64,000 nucleotides of DNA from Modestobacter italicus. Its GTDB lineage: Bacteria; Actinomycetota; Actinomycetes; Mycobacteriales; Geodermatophilaceae. Within the stretch, counting starts at the first letter, position 1. The number at the start of each line of letters is the position of its first letter. Location of the stretch: positions 558,001 through 622,000 of the forward strand of contig NZ_JABGCJ010000001.1 of the NCBI RefSeq assembly GCF_019799965.1, in the 5' to 3' direction. The notes under the pieces are model-generated. The model saw only the letters and a list, made by a program, of their open reading frames with translations. It had not been told where the DNA came from and did no database searches. Both the position numbers and the translations under genes were made by a program. Shown piece after piece: positions 16,369-26,132 of the stretch.

Positions 16369-19101
16369 CTACGGCCCCGAGGTGGGCGCAGGCGCCGGGT
16401 CAGGAGACGGGTCCGGGCTGGGCGAGGGCTCCGGGGCCGGGGGCGGTCCGGGGGTCGGCTCCGGGCTGGGCTCCGGCAGAGGTTCCGGGGACGGCTCGGG
16501 AGTCGGCTGCGGATCCGGGGTGGGATCCGGGGTGGGATCCGGGGTGGGATCCGGGGTGGGATCCGGGGTGGGCTCCGGGCTGGGCTCCGGGGACGGCCCG
16601 GGACTCGGCACCGGTTCGGGACTCGGCGCCGGTTCCGGACTCGGCACCGGCTCGGGACTCGGCTGCGGATCCGGGGACGGCTGCGGGTCCGGCGACGGGT
16701 TCGGGGACGGCTCGGGGGCCGGCTCCGGCTGCGGCTCCGGGGCAGGCTCCGGGGCAGGTTCGGGGGTCGGCCGCGGCTCCGGGGTCGGCTCCGGCGTCCG
16801 GGTCGGGGGTGGCGGGGGCGGGGTCCAGCGCGACCCGTTGCTGACCAGCACCGTCACCGGGTGCCCCTCAGGGACCGTCGTCCCGCCCGACGGGGACAGG
16901 CCGACCACCCGGCCGGCCGGCACGTCGCCGTCCACCGCCGTCCGCTCGACCTGCAGGCCGGCGCCGGCCAGCAGGGTGCGGCACCGGTCCAGCCGGGCAC
17001 CGACACAGCCGCGGGGCACGGTGCTGCCGGTGCCCTCCAGGTAGCGCGCGTCGGCGGGCGGGAAGGCCGCCGCGGGCCGGCCGCTGAGCACCGGCGCCAT
17101 CGCGTCGTGCCAGACGGTGGCGGCCTTGCCGCCGCCGAAGCCGCCGACGTCCTGGTTGCGCACCGGGTTGTAGACCATCACGCTCGCCGCGAACTCCGGC
17201 GTGTAGCCGACGAAGGTGACCGAGTAGTTGTCCTGCGTGGTGCCGGTCTTGCCGGCGATCTGGTGGCCGGGCACGTACGCGCGACGGCCGGTCTGGCCGC
17301 GGTGCCCGGGCTCGACGTCCTTGCGCAGGGCCTGGGTCAGCGTGGTGGCGATGCCCGGAGCGATCGCCTCCGGGGTGCACTGCGGGCCGCCGACGAGCGG
17401 CCGCCCGTCGGGACCGGTCAACGGCTGCCCGGACCGGTCCAGCACGGTCTCGACCAGCCGCGGCCGGCACTGCGTGCCCTGCGCCGCGAGCGTCGCGTAG
17501 GCGCTGGCCAGCGCCAGCGGGCTGGTCGGCTCGGCTCCGAAGGTGAACGACCCGCGGTTCTCCGCGATCACCTGGTCGGCGATCGGGTCGAGGCTGGTCA
17601 GCCCCATCCGCTGGGCTGCCCGGACCGGGCCCTCGACGCTGCCCAGCGCGTCCTCCAGCGCCAGGAAGTACGTGTTGGAAGAGCGGTAGAGCGCCTCCTC
17701 CATGTCCAGCCGGCGCGGGTACCGGCCGGCGTTCTGCACGTCGTAGGGGCCGTCGCCGTCGCGGTACACGGTCGAGACGTACGGGTCGGCGGTGCGCAGC
17801 TCCAGGTCCAGGCCGAAGCCCCGCTCCAGCGCGGCGGCCGCGGTGAACACCTTGTAGGTCGAGCCGGCGCCCTGGCCGGCCACCGCGGGCAGGTCGACGG
17901 TCGTCTGGGCCGGGTCGGTCTCGCTCAGGCCGTACGTGCGGTTCACCGACATGGCCAGCACCCGGCCGGTCCCCGGCTGCACGTTCACGTACACGGCTGC
18001 GCGGGGGTCGTCCAGGGCGAGGGTCTGCACCACGGCGGCGTCGCCGGCCCGCTGCACCGCCGGGTCGAGGGTGGTCTGCACGGTCAGCCCGCCGTCCTGC
18101 AGGTCCTCGCGGGTGAGCCCGTACTGCTCGGCCAGCACCCGCAGCAGGTGCCCGCAGTAGAAGCCGCCGATGGTGGCCTCGGTGCACCCGTTGGGCGGGC
18201 TGCCGCCGTCGACGACGCCCAGCGGTTCGTCGCGGGCGGCCTCGGCGGCCGCCGGGTCGAGCAGACCCACCTCGGCCATCCGGGTGAGCACCAGGTCCCG
18301 GCGGGCGAGGGCGTGCTCGGGCTCGGTGACCGGGTCGTAGTACGTGGGGCTGCGGACGACGCCGGCCAGCACTGCCGCCTGGGAGGCGGTCAGCTGGTCG
18401 GCCGTGGTGTCGAAGTAGCGGCGGGCGGCGGCCGCGACGCCGTAGGCGCCGTTCCCGAAGTAGACGGTGTTGAGGTAGCGGGTGAGGATCTCGTCCTTGC
18501 TGTAGCGCTCCTCGACCGCCAGGGCGATCTGCGCCTCGCGGAGCTTGCGGCCCACCGTGTCGGCGGTGGCGGCGTCGCGCCCGCTGGCGGTCCCGGCGGT
18601 CTGCAGCCGCAGCTGCTTGACCAGCTGCTGGGTGATGGTCGACCCGCCCTCGGTGACCTCACCGGCCGCCAGGTTGCGCACCAGCGCCCGGAGCAGGCCG
18701 CGGGAGTCGACGCCGGCGTGGTCGCGGAACCGGGCGTCCTCGATGGCGATCAGCGCATCGGTCATCACCGGCGCGATCTGGTCGGGGGCCAGTGGCTCGC
18801 GGTTGCGGCGGTAGAACTCGGTGATCAGCGAGCCGTCCGCGGCCAGGACCCGGGTGTTGCCGGGCAGCCGGGTGTCGACGGCGGCGGTCTCCAGCGGGTG
18901 GGCGAGGGCCGCGCCGCGTTCGGCGACGACGCCGGCGCCGCCGATCCACGGCGCGGCCACCCCGGCGACCAGCGCGCCGGCCACCACGACCGCCAGTGCC
19001 AGCCGGGCCACCAGCCCGGCGGGACGCCGGCGCCGGGGTGCCGCCGGCTCGGCAGCGGGCAGCAGCCAGGGCTGCCGGCGCGGGCCGTCGGGGGCGCTCA
19101 T
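16369..19101 (-). CDS. Class A penicillin-binding protein (PBP1A-like) with PASTA domain and long Pro/Glu tail
   Basis: A 910-aa peptidoglycan synthase. Cytoplasmic N-terminus, one TM helix ([20 protein letters not shown]), then a GT51 transglycosylase domain with [14 protein letters not shown] (catalytic Glu) and [16 protein letters not shown]. The transpeptidase domain has [12 protein letters not shown] (SxxK serine), SSNTYF (SxN) and [12 protein letters not shown] (KTG). One PASTA module follows (about residues 690-755). The last approximately 145 residues are a Pro-Glu/Asp repeat (PEPSPEP, PDPTPDP) encoded partly by a 12-bp minisatellite. This tail is unusually long and probably extracellular, lying in the wall. 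ATG at 19101. Confidence 0.93.
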   Translation of the reverse strand: MSAPDGPRRQPWLLPAAEPAAPRRRRPAGLVARLALAVVVAGALVAGVAAPWIGGAGVVAERGAALAHPLETAAVDTRLPGNTRVLAADGSLITEFYRRNREPLAPDQIAPVMTDALIAIEDARFRDHAGVDSRGLLRALVRNLAAGEVTEGGSTITQQLVKQLRLQTAGTASGRDAATADTVGRKLREAQIALAVEERYSKDEILTRYLNTVYFGNGAYGVAAAARRYFDTTADQLTASQAAVLAGVVRSPTYYDPVTEPEHALARRDLVLTRMAEVGLLDPAAAEAARDEPLGVVDGGSPPNGCTEATIGGFYCGHLLRVLAEQYGLTREDLQDGGLTVQTTLDPAVQRAGDAAVVQTLALDDPRAAVYVNVQPGTGRVLAMSVNRTYGLSETDPAQTTVDLPAVAGQGAGSTYKVFTAAAALERGFGLDLELRTADPYVSTVYRDGDGPYDVQNAGRYPRRLDMEEALYRSSNTYFLALEDALGSVEGPVRAAQRMGLTSLDPIADQVIAENRGSFTFGAEPTSPLALASAYATLAAQGTQCRPRLVETVLDRSGQPLTGPDGRPLVGGPQCTPEAIAPGIATTLTQALRKDVEPGHRGQTGRRAYVPGHQIAGKTGTTQDNYSVTFVGYTPEFAASVMVYNPVRNQDVGGFGGGKAATVWHDAMAPVLSGRPAAAFPPADARYLEGTGSTVPRGCVGARLDRCRTLLAGAGLQVERTAVDGDVPAGRVVGLSPSGGTTVPEGHPVTVLVSNGSRWTPPPPPPTRTPEPTPEPRPTPEPAPEPAPEPQPEPAPEPSPNPSPDPQPSPDPQPSPEPVPSPEPAPSPEPVPSPGPSPEPSPEPTPDPTPDPTPDPTPDPTPDPQPTPEPSPEPLPEPSPEPTPGPPPAPEPSPSPDPSPDPAPAPTSGP
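16511..16570. repeat. Five perfect 12-bp tandem repeats in the PBP tail
   Basis: GGATCCGGGGTG is repeated five times without change from 16511 to 16570, coding Pro-Thr-Pro-Asp units on the minus strand; less perfect versions continue on both sides (about 16420-16790). Copy-number change would be in frame and would lengthen or shorten the wall-spanning tail. Confidence 0.9.
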
Positions 19102-19353
19102 CGCATGCCCCGGTGGTCACGGCGACGCGCCTGCTCCCTCGTCGCCGGCACACCGCCGGAGGACCACGTCGACATCCACACCACTCCCGGGACAGCTCAC
19201 CGACGTCCCCGACCGGGGACGTCTCCTGCTCCCTTGGTGCCACGCGATCCGCGACCCACCCACCGGGCCGGGGTTCTCCACACGATCGTCATGTGCGGTC
19301 CGGACGCCGGACGCGCCGCCGACCGCCGGCCGGCGGGCCGTACCGTCGCCGGC

Positions 19354-19773
19354 GTGACCGCCTCCGACGACCTGCTGGCCGAGCGCGTCCGCGGAGTGCT
19401 GGACGTGCCGCTGCACGCCTGGCTGGGCCTGCGACTGGCCGACCCGGGCGACCCGGCCGCCGGCCTCGTGCTGCCCGTGCGGGAGCCGGCGCTGAACAAC
19501 GGCGGGGTGCTGCACGGAGGGATCGTGGCCGCCCTGCTCGACGTCGCCGCCTACGTGCACCTGCTCCCCCACCTGGAGCGGGGCGAGAACGCGGTCACCC
19601 ACGACGCCACCAGCTCGCTGCTGCGGGCGGTGCAGCCCGGCGCCGACCTGCTGCTCACCAGCACGCTGCTGCGGCTGGGCCGCTCCGTGGCGTTCCTGCG
19701 GTCGGAGGCGACGGTCGACGGGGTCCTGGTCGGCACCGGTCAGGTCACCAAGTCGGTGCTGCGCCCCCGCTGA
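19354..19773 (+). CDS. PaaI-family hotdog thioesterase
   Basis: A 139-aa hotdog-fold protein. PALNNGGVLHGGIVAALLDVAAYVHL carries the HGG motif and catalytic-region Asp of PaaI/YbgC-like acyl-CoA thioesterases, followed by DATSSLLRAVQPGADLLLTSTLLRLGRSVAFLRSEATVDG, the standard strands. TACCGT at 19341-19346 lies 7 nt before the GTG at 19354, consistent with a leaderless start; an in-frame ATG at 19291 would lie upstream of that promoter. Probably hydrolyses an aryl- or acyl-CoA; substrate unknown. Confidence 0.85.
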   Translation: MTASDDLLAERVRGVLDVPLHAWLGLRLADPGDPAAGLVLPVREPALNNGGVLHGGIVAALLDVAAYVHLLPHLERGENAVTHDATSSLLRAVQPGADLLLTSTLLRLGRSVAFLRSEATVDGVLVGTGQVTKSVLRPR

Positions 19774-19779
19774 GGCCGG

Positions 19780-20544
19780 TCAGCCCCGAGCGGTCGCCAC
19801 CGCGTCGGCGACCGGCCCCCGCCAGGGCTCGCCGTGGCCGGGCAGCACCAGGTCGGCGTCCAGCTCCGCCAGCGGCTGCAGCGCCGCCGCGGTCGCCGTC
19901 CGGTCGTGGGAGAAGAAGCCGGGCAGCAGCTGCGGCCCGGTGCGCCGGGAGGTGGGGTGCCCGGTGACCAGACCGTCGCCGGTCAGCACCGCCCCGGCGC
20001 CGGGGACGAGGAAGGCGCTGTGCCCGTCGGTGTGCCCCGGCGTGGGCACCGGGAGGGGCTGGCCGGGCAGGTCCAGCGCGCCGGCCGACGGGAAGGGCTG
20101 TGGGCCGGCGGCCGGAAAGGGAAGAGCATGCGGGACGGCGACCGGCCGGGTGCCGCCGAGCCGGACGGCGTGCAGCGCCCACGGCAGCACGCCCGGCCGC
20201 CAGGCGTTGGCCAGCACCTGCACGGGCGTGACCTGCTGCAGGTGCTCACGGCGGGCGTGCGCCACCTCGGCCGGGCTGCAGTAGGCGGGGGTGCCGTGCC
20301 CGGCGTGCAGCGGGACCGCCGCGCCGATGTGGTCGGCGTGCGCATGGGTGATCAGCAGCGCCCGCACGTCACCGGGCTGGTGGCCCAGCAGCCGGATGGA
20401 GGCCTCGACGTCGGCCGCGTTGCCCGGGTAGCCGGCGTCGACCAGCGTGAGGTCCCGCCCGTCCCGGAGCAGGTACCAGTTGACGATGCCGCCGTCGACG
20501 CGGAACACGTCGTCGGCGACCTGCTGGACGTCGCTGCGCTGCAT
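19780..20544 (-). CDS. Metallo-beta-lactamase-fold hydrolase
   Basis: A 254-aa MBL-fold protein with THAHADHIGA (HxHxDH zinc motif), PTPGHTDGHSAF (third zinc His), TGDGLV (bridging Asp) and PGHGEPWRG (last His). The start region, VADDVFRVDGGIVNWYLLRD, is typical of glyoxalase-II-like MBL enzymes with a 'VNxYLL' strand. It is convergent with the thioesterase gene, only 6 bp between stops. The ATG at 20544 is preceded at 6 nt by CAGCAT, a weak leaderless-type -10. Substrate unknown. Confidence 0.88.
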   Translation of the reverse strand: MQRSDVQQVADDVFRVDGGIVNWYLLRDGRDLTLVDAGYPGNAADVEASIRLLGHQPGDVRALLITHAHADHIGAAVPLHAGHGTPAYCSPAEVAHARREHLQQVTPVQVLANAWRPGVLPWALHAVRLGGTRPVAVPHALPFPAAGPQPFPSAGALDLPGQPLPVPTPGHTDGHSAFLVPGAGAVLTGDGLVTGHPTSRRTGPQLLPGFFSHDRTATAAALQPLAELDADLVLPGHGEPWRGPVADAVATARG

Positions 20545-20845
20545 GCCCCGATGCTGCCCGAGACGGCACCGGCGCGGCGCCCGGGGCCCCGCCCTCGCGC
20601 CACCGGCGACGGCAGCGGTCACCAGGAGCTGGCGACCGGGTGCCCACCGCTCGGTCCCGCCCCGGTGGCGCCGTCCCGTGCCCGGGTCGGCACGTTGAGG
20701 AACGACACGTCGCTGGCGTGCTCGTGGTCACAGGAGGGTGCCGGTGACGGTTCTGGCGACGCTGCGTCACCACTAACCTCCGCAACACCGCGAGCCCGGC
20801 CGACCCGGCGCCGGCGAGGCAGGGCACCGCCCGAGGAGGAGTGCC
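20545..20845. promoter_or_regulatory. Divergent intergenic region upstream of the acetyltransferase operon
   Basis: About 300 bp. CACTAACCT (20772-20780) is a good plus-strand -10 region, giving a leader of roughly 60 nt that ends with an AGGAGGAG ribosome-binding site before the GTG at 20846. The left end holds the minus-strand promoter of the MBL gene. No gene is seen. Confidence 0.4.
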
Positions 20846-21556
20846 GTGGCGACCTACGGCGAGCCACCCGTGTACGACGTCTACGGTGCCGGCGGGCACA
20901 GCCAGGTGGTGATCGACGTCCTGCGCGCCCAGGGCATCGCCGTCCGGTGGACGTACAACGACTCACCCGACAACCAGCACCCGGCCAGCCGCGACGTGCG
21001 GCCGGGCATCCGGCGGGTGGGGCCGGACGCGTTCCCGCCGCTCGACCTGCCCGTGGTGCTCGCCGTCGGCCGCAACGGGGAACGCGCCGAGCTGTCGGCC
21101 GCGCTCGACGCGCGGTGGGGACAGGCCGTCCACCCCTCGGCGATCATCGCCCCCACGGCCACCATCGGTGCGGGCTCGGTGGTGCTGCACGGCGCGATCG
21201 TGCAGGCCAACGCGCAGGTCGGGCGGCACGTGCTGATCAACACCGCGGCCAGCGTGGACCACGACTGCGTGGTCGGCGACCACGCGCACGTGAGCCCCCG
21301 GGTCGCGCTCTGCGGTCACGTCCGAGTGGGCGAGGGCACCCACGTCGGGGCCGGCGCCGTCGTCGTCCCGAAGGTGTCGATCGGCCGGTGGTGCCGGATC
21401 GGCGCGGGAGCCGTCGTGCTGCAGGACCTGCCCGACCACGTGACCGCCGTCGGCAACCCGGCGCGCATCGTGCCCGACCGGCACGGTGAGCCCCCGCCGC
21501 GACCCGGGGTCCTCTCCCGGGGTCCGGCCGCGCCGCTGGGGAGGGTCGCCCGGTGA
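20846..21556 (+). CDS. NeuD/PglD-family sugar O- or N-acetyltransferase
   Basis: A 236-aa protein. The N-terminal small Rossmann domain reads YDVYGAGGHSQVVIDVLRAQG, the GAGGHxxxxxD signature of NeuD/PglD enzymes. The C-terminal half is a left-handed beta-helix of hexapeptide repeats (IIAPTATIGAGSVVLHGAIVQANAQVGRHVLINTAASVDHDCVVGDH in outline), including the catalytic His in the SVDHDCVVGDHAHVSP region, ending in VGNPARIV. These enzymes acetylate an amino sugar or sialic acid with acetyl-CoA. GTG start with a strong AGGAGG site. It could serve the PglF/PglE/PglC module about 7 kb away. The stop overlaps the next start (GTGA). Confidence 0.88.
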   Translation: MATYGEPPVYDVYGAGGHSQVVIDVLRAQGIAVRWTYNDSPDNQHPASRDVRPGIRRVGPDAFPPLDLPVVLAVGRNGERAELSAALDARWGQAVHPSAIIAPTATIGAGSVVLHGAIVQANAQVGRHVLINTAASVDHDCVVGDHAHVSPRVALCGHVRVGEGTHVGAGAVVVPKVSIGRWCRIGAGAVVLQDLPDHVTAVGNPARIVPDRHGEPPPRPGVLSRGPAAPLGRVAR

Positions 21557-23151
21557 CGAGCCCGGCTCTGGCCCGCCGGCCGCAGCCGGCCGGTGCGCAC
21601 CCCCGGCCCGCCGAGCACGACCTGGTGTTCGTCGGCGCCGGCGCCTCCACCTCCTACGTCCTGCGGTCACTGCTCGCCACGCTCGGCGAACGGCCCCCCG
21701 CGACCCCGGTGCGCATCGGCGTCGTCGAACGCGCCGCCGACCCGTTCGGCGGCGTCGCCTACGGCGGGCGGGCCGCCCGCACGTCGCTGCTCATCACCCC
21801 GCTGCGGGACTTCCTCCCCGACGGGGAGCGCGCCGCCTTCACCGCCTGGCTCAGCCAGAACCGGCACTGGGTGTTCGACGAGTACCGCGCCGCCAGCGGC
21901 CCGGCGTCCCGGCGGTGGTGGGCTCGGCACCGCGCCGCCGTCGAGCGCGACGACTACGAGGCCCTCTACCTGCCGCGCTACGTGTTCGGCGCCTACCTGC
22001 AGCAGCAGACCCGGGCGGCGATCGCCGCCGCGGCGGCCGCCGGGGCGGCCACCGTCGAGGTGGTGCGGGACGAGGTCCTCGCCGTCGAACCGGACGACGG
22101 CCAGCACCTGGTGCGGTGCGGCGAGGCGACGCTCCGGGCCCGGCACGTCGTGCTGGCGACCGGTTCCCCGCCGGTGCTCCCCCGCCTGCACGTGCCCGGC
22201 ACCCCGGACCCGGCGCCGGACGGGCTGGTCGACGACCCGTTCGCCGACATGGCGGCGGCCGTACGGCGGGTGTGCGGCGCGATCCGGCGGGCCGCCGGAC
22301 GGCACCGGCCGCACGTGGTGCTCATCGGCGGCAACGCCGGGACGATGGACATGCTCTACCAGCTGCACGACTGCGCCGCGCCCGAGCTCGCCGAGGCGGT
22401 GGTCACCGTGCTCGCCCCGCGGGGCGAGCTGCCGGCCCGGGTCGACCAGGAGCCCCCACCCGTCGTGCCCTTCGACCCGGTGCGACTGCGCGAGCTGGCC
22501 GACGCAGCACCGGTCACGGCCGCCGCCGTGCACCACGCCGCGCTCGAGGACATCGCCCGCGGTCGCCGGGCCGGCCTGTCCGCGGCCGACACCCTGCGTC
22601 CCGTCTCCGCCGCCGTCGGCCGCCTGCTCCCCCTGCTCCTCCCCGCCGAGGCCGTCGAGTTCGCCGGCCGCTGGGGCACCGAGCTGGGCCGCCACCAGCG
22701 GCGGGCCGGCTGGGAGTACCACGAGGTCGTCGAGGAGCTGACCGCGTCCGGCCGGTTCCGCCTGGTCGCCGGCACCTACCTCGGCCTGCGCGCGGCCGGC
22801 GACGGCGCCGTCCACGTGCGGGTGCGGGACGGCGCCGGCGAGCGGGAGCTCGACCTCCCGGCCGCGGCGGTGGTGAACTGCGGCGGACCGGCCCGGGAGC
22901 TGCGCTGGTCCGGCGCCCCGCTGCTGGCCCAGCTGGTCACCGACGGGGTCTGCCGGGCGACGCCGCTGGGCGGCGGCATCGCGGTCGACGCCTCACTGGC
23001 CGCCGCCCCCGGGCTGTACGTGATGGGCCCGCTGCTGGCCGGCAACCTGGTGCACGGCGCACCGCTGTGGCACATGGAGCACTGCGGCCGGATCAGCACC
23101 TACGGCACGGCCTTCGGCCGGGAGCTGGCCCGGGTGGTGCTGGGCGACTGA
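21553..23151 (+). CDS. FAD/NAD(P)-binding oxidoreductase-like protein
   Basis: A 532-aa protein with a dinucleotide-binding start, HDLVFVGAGASTSYVLRSLL, then VVERAADPFGGVAYGGRAARTSLLITPLRDFLP, the arrangement of the 'FAD-NAD(P)-binding' (NAD_binding_9) family. A second nucleotide-binding element is HVVLIGGNAGTMDMLYQLHD. The C-terminus, AAVVNCGGPARELRW...GLYVMGPLLAGNLVHG, resembles the ATG-type FAD closure. Homologues are rarely characterised; some are linked to amine or hydroxylation reactions. Translational coupling to the sugar acetyltransferase suggests a role in modifying the same glycan or its precursor, which is inference. Confidence 0.8.
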   Translation: MTSPALARRPQPAGAHPRPAEHDLVFVGAGASTSYVLRSLLATLGERPPATPVRIGVVERAADPFGGVAYGGRAARTSLLITPLRDFLPDGERAAFTAWLSQNRHWVFDEYRAASGPASRRWWARHRAAVERDDYEALYLPRYVFGAYLQQQTRAAIAAAAAAGAATVEVVRDEVLAVEPDDGQHLVRCGEATLRARHVVLATGSPPVLPRLHVPGTPDPAPDGLVDDPFADMAAAVRRVCGAIRRAAGRHRPHVVLIGGNAGTMDMLYQLHDCAAPELAEAVVTVLAPRGELPARVDQEPPPVVPFDPVRLRELADAAPVTAAAVHHAALEDIARGRRAGLSAADTLRPVSAAVGRLLPLLLPAEAVEFAGRWGTELGRHQRRAGWEYHEVVEELTASGRFRLVAGTYLGLRAAGDGAVHVRVRDGAGERELDLPAAAVVNCGGPARELRWSGAPLLAQLVTDGVCRATPLGGGIAVDASLAAAPGLYVMGPLLAGNLVHGAPLWHMEHCGRISTYGTAFGRELARVVLGD

Positions 23152-23235
23152 GCCGGCGCCCGAGCGGCCCCCGGTTCCGGACGCGGCCGGGCCGGCCACC
23201 CCCGGGCCGGCTCGGGCCGGCCCGGGAGCGCGGGT

Positions 23236-24252
23236 TCAGCCGCTGACGGCCGCGAGCGAGGGCTGCCGGACACCGGCCGGCGCGGGTTGCGGCACGACGA
23301 GCGGCGCCTGCTGCTGCACGCCGGCCAGGGAGTGCCACTGCGCGGACAGCCCGGTCGGTACGTCGACCGTCGGCTGCCAGCCGAGGGCCGCCCGGATCGC
23401 CTCCGACGACCCACCCGTGCGACGGACGTCGCCGGCGACGGTGTCGACCCGCTCGACCCGCAGCGGCCGGCCGGCGATGCCGGTGAGCACGTCGAGCACC
23501 TCGTTGACGGTGATGCTGCCGCCGCCGGACACGTTGAACACCGAGCCGGGCGGGACGTCGGCCTCGGCCGCGAGCAGGTTGGCGGTGACCACGTCCTCGA
23601 CGAAGGTGAAGTCGCGCACCTGCTCCCCGCTGCCGAACACCCGGATCGGCTCGTCGGCCAGGGCGGCCCGGATGAACCGGTGGAAGGCCATGTCCGGCCG
23701 CTGCCCGGGGCCGTAGACGGTGAAGTAGCGCAGGGAGACGGTCGGCAGGCCGAAGTTGTCCGCGTAGAGCGTGCACAGGTGTTCGGCCGCGAGCTTGGTG
23801 ACGCCGTAGGGGCTGTGCGGCCGGGGCAGGTGCTGCTCGGTCGTCGGGTAGCTGACCGCGTTCCCGTACACCGACGAGGACGAGGCATAGACCAGCCGGC
23901 GGAGGTCCGTGGCCCGGGTCGCCGCCTCCAGGAGCCGCTGGGTCGTGAGCACGTTGGCCTCGACGTAGGTGGCGAAGTCGGTCCCCCACGACCTGCGGAC
24001 GCCAGGCTGCCCGGCCTCGTGGAAGACCACGCGCACCCCGGTCAGCAACGCGTCCAGGTCGGCGGTCATCAGGTCGGCCTCGACGAGGGTCAGCCCCTCG
24101 GCGGGGACGGTGGCGAGGTTGGCCCGCTTGCGCACCGGGTCGTAGTAGTCGGTGAACGAGTCGATCCCCACCACCCGTTCTCCGGCGGCGATGAGACGCC
24201 GGGCGATGGCGCTCCCCACGAAACCGGCGACGCCGGTGACGAGCACGGTCAC
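23236..24252 (-). CDS. NAD-dependent sugar epimerase/dehydratase (extended SDR)
   Basis: A 338-aa extended SDR. It has TVLVTGVAGFVGSAIARRLI (GxxGxxG NAD site), LVYASSSSVYG (catalytic Ser region), PHSPYGVTKLAAEHL (YxxxK), and TVSLRYFTVYGPGQRPDMAFHRFI, as in UDP-glucuronate 4-epimerase and UDP-glucose 4-epimerase/dTDP-glucose dehydratase relatives. GTG start 24252 has a GTGA overlap with the upstream polymerase gene. The C-terminal 40 residues are Pro/Gln-rich and variable. Probable role: making a UDP-hexuronic acid or UDP-galactose donor for the adjacent polysaccharide. Confidence 0.88.
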   Translation of the reverse strand: MTVLVTGVAGFVGSAIARRLIAAGERVVGIDSFTDYYDPVRKRANLATVPAEGLTLVEADLMTADLDALLTGVRVVFHEAGQPGVRRSWGTDFATYVEANVLTTQRLLEAATRATDLRRLVYASSSSVYGNAVSYPTTEQHLPRPHSPYGVTKLAAEHLCTLYADNFGLPTVSLRYFTVYGPGQRPDMAFHRFIRAALADEPIRVFGSGEQVRDFTFVEDVVTANLLAAEADVPPGSVFNVSGGGSITVNEVLDVLTGIAGRPLRVERVDTVAGDVRRTGGSSEAIRAALGWQPTVDVPTGLSAQWHSLAGVQQQAPLVVPQPAPAGVRQPSLAAVSG

Positions 24253-25619
24253 GGTGCACTCCCCTCGCGGTGCTGGACCCCGGCGCCGACCGGCGCGGGG
24301 TGGAGATCGCGGTCCGCTCCCGGCGGCCGCTGGGCGCTGCGCAGCATGAGGTTGGCGACGGCCACCGGGAGGAAGATCGCCCAGACGTGACCCGGCGCCT
24401 GCAGGTACGGGTTGGAGGCGTTGCCGATCAACATCCCGGCCGCGCCGGTGCAGGCGACCAGGAGGCTGGGGGTCAGTTCGGGTCGCGCCCGGACGGCGCG
24501 GAGCACCGCGGCGCAGGTGGCGGCAGCACCGAACAGCACCAGCAGCACACCCACGACGCCGGTCTGCAGCAGGAGGCCGTGGTACTGCAGCTCCCAGCGC
24601 CAGGGCTCGACCGGGTCCCGCCAGTAACCGGAGATGGTGGCGCCGAGCCCGTGCCCGAACACCGGGGACTCGGCCCAGGCCTCCAGCAGGACGTCGGACT
24701 CGTGGGCGCGGATCTGGTCCTCCCCGGCGCTGGCACCCACGAAGGCCCGTCCGGTGACGAAGCTGCTCAGGCTGAGCAGCGCCGCCCCGACCACCCCGCG
24801 GCCGAGCAGCCCGGGGTCGAACACCAGAGCGAGCAGGCCGGCCAGCCCGCCGAGGAGCAGCAGCGGCCCACCGCGACCGGGCGTGGTCGGGACCCCGGTC
24901 CGGGTCACCGCCCAGCGCAGGACCCAGAGGATGACGGGGGCGAGCACCAGGACCAGGGCGATGGCCCGACGGCCCCCGGACAGCGTCCCGGCCGTGGCGG
25001 CCGCGGCGGCGAACGCCCGCAGCCACCACGGCGGGAGCAGCTGGTCGCGGGTGACGAACAGCGAGGCGATCCACATCGGCCCGGTCGCCACCAGCGTGGA
25101 CAGCGCGTAGAACCGCACCTCGGTGTAGTCGGCCCCGCCCAGCCCAGAGCCGGCGAGCTCGCCGTAGCCGGCCCCGTACTGCTCCAGCAGCCACCCGGGC
25201 AGCAGCGCGGGCAGTGCGCCGGTGTTCTGGCCCACGTACAGCGCGATCGTCCCGCCGACGAAGACGGTCACCACCGCGGCGGTGGTGAACAGCCCCCGCA
25301 GCGTCCGCTCGTCGACGGCGACGGCGCAGGTCCACCACAGCAGCGGCGCGGCGACGAAGACGAGCGCGGCCCCGGTGAACCCCGGGTTGGTCGGCCCGGC
25401 CGCCAGCCCGACCAACGCGAACAGGAACGTGATCAGGAGCGCCGGGACGAACGCGGCGTCCAGCCGGCGGCGCGAGAGCAGCACCGTGCCGGCCGCCAGC
25501 AGCCCGATCAGCCCGAGCACCGGCACGAGCACGTGGTTGTTGGAGACCGGCCGGGCCAGCACGTAACCGAACAGCAGCAGCGCCAGCCACCGCCACGGTC
25601 CCCGCCCTGCTCCGGTCAC
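24249..25619 (-). CDS. O-antigen ligase/polymerase-like membrane protein (Wzy/WaaL type)
   Basis: A 456-aa polytopic protein with about 11-12 TM helices and one large periplasmic-side loop (roughly residues 265-320) ending in FGHGLGATISGYWRDP, a position matching the active loop of WaaL/Wzy-type enzymes (Wzy_C). TAGCCT (minus strand, 25632-25627) lies 7 nt before the GTG at 25619, so a leaderless start there is preferred over the in-frame GTG at 25673. Proposed role: polymerising or ligating lipid-linked repeat units in the 23-40 kb locus. Confidence 0.8.
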   Translation of the reverse strand: MTGAGRGPWRWLALLLFGYVLARPVSNNHVLVPVLGLIGLLAAGTVLLSRRRLDAAFVPALLITFLFALVGLAAGPTNPGFTGAALVFVAAPLLWWTCAVAVDERTLRGLFTTAAVVTVFVGGTIALYVGQNTGALPALLPGWLLEQYGAGYGELAGSGLGGADYTEVRFYALSTLVATGPMWIASLFVTRDQLLPPWWLRAFAAAAATAGTLSGGRRAIALVLVLAPVILWVLRWAVTRTGVPTTPGRGGPLLLLGGLAGLLALVFDPGLLGRGVVGAALLSLSSFVTGRAFVGASAGEDQIRAHESDVLLEAWAESPVFGHGLGATISGYWRDPVEPWRWELQYHGLLLQTGVVGVLLVLFGAAATCAAVLRAVRARPELTPSLLVACTGAAGMLIGNASNPYLQAPGHVWAIFLPVAVANLMLRSAQRPPGADRDLHPAPVGAGVQHREGSAP

Positions 25620-26132
25620 GCGGCGGAGGCTAGCGAGGGTGTGACGGAGGCGACAGGGACTACGCGCTGTCACCTCAGGAGAGGGGGAAGCACCCCCATG
25701 CCGCCTCGGCCCTTAGGGGATCGTTCCCACCGCCGGACGCCGAACACCCCCTCACAGAGCGATCGCGATGGGGGCATTGGCCCTAATGCCTGGTCACCGC
25801 CGTGCCAGGTCCACCCGGCGAGCCCGAGGCCGGGTGGGCTACCGGGCTCCTCGAGAGCCGAATCGCTCACCCTGGGTGGTTCGGGGTCTCACCGTCCGGG
25901 ACGACAGGCCGTGGTCACGCTTCGCGCCCGAACGATGACACGAGTCGGTCAAACCGCCTCTGACCTGCACGTTTCCCTCGGCGCAACGATGTGAGTGGGG
26001 TCACGGTCGCTTCAGGTTTCAAGTGTAAAGGGGGGTGACAGGCCGACGTTCAGCACTACGGTCCGTGGTCATCGGCCGCCCGTCCCCGGGTGGTCGTCGG
26101 GACGGCCGGGGTCATCCGATGGGCCCGGCCGA
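25620..26132. promoter_or_regulatory. Divergent regulatory region between polymerase and Wzc-like gene
   Basis: About 510 bp with visibly less G+C bias than its neighbours. The minus-strand promoter of the polymerase is at its left end. For the plus strand, GTGACA (26035-26040), 16 bp and TACGGT (26056-26061) make a plausible promoter, giving a leader of about 65 nt with a CCGTCCC/GGGACGG stem. A GGCATT/AATGCC hairpin lies at 25773-25790. The AT-rich patch TTCAAGTGTAAAG at 26018-26030 could bind a regulator. No riboswitch or small ORF is recognised. Confidence 0.4.

Noticed and set aside
16400-16800. Possible CRISPR or satellite array
   Set aside because: The repeats are 12-bp, in coding frame within the PBP tail, without spacers.
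16861-19353. Long plus-strand open frame antisense to the PBP gene
   Set aside because: No recognisable domains outside the thioesterase part at its end; the rest mirrors the PBP coding bias.
25700-26060. Possible riboswitch upstream of the Wzc-like gene
   Set aside because: No c-di-GMP, c-di-AMP or other consensus element could be identified; only short hairpins.
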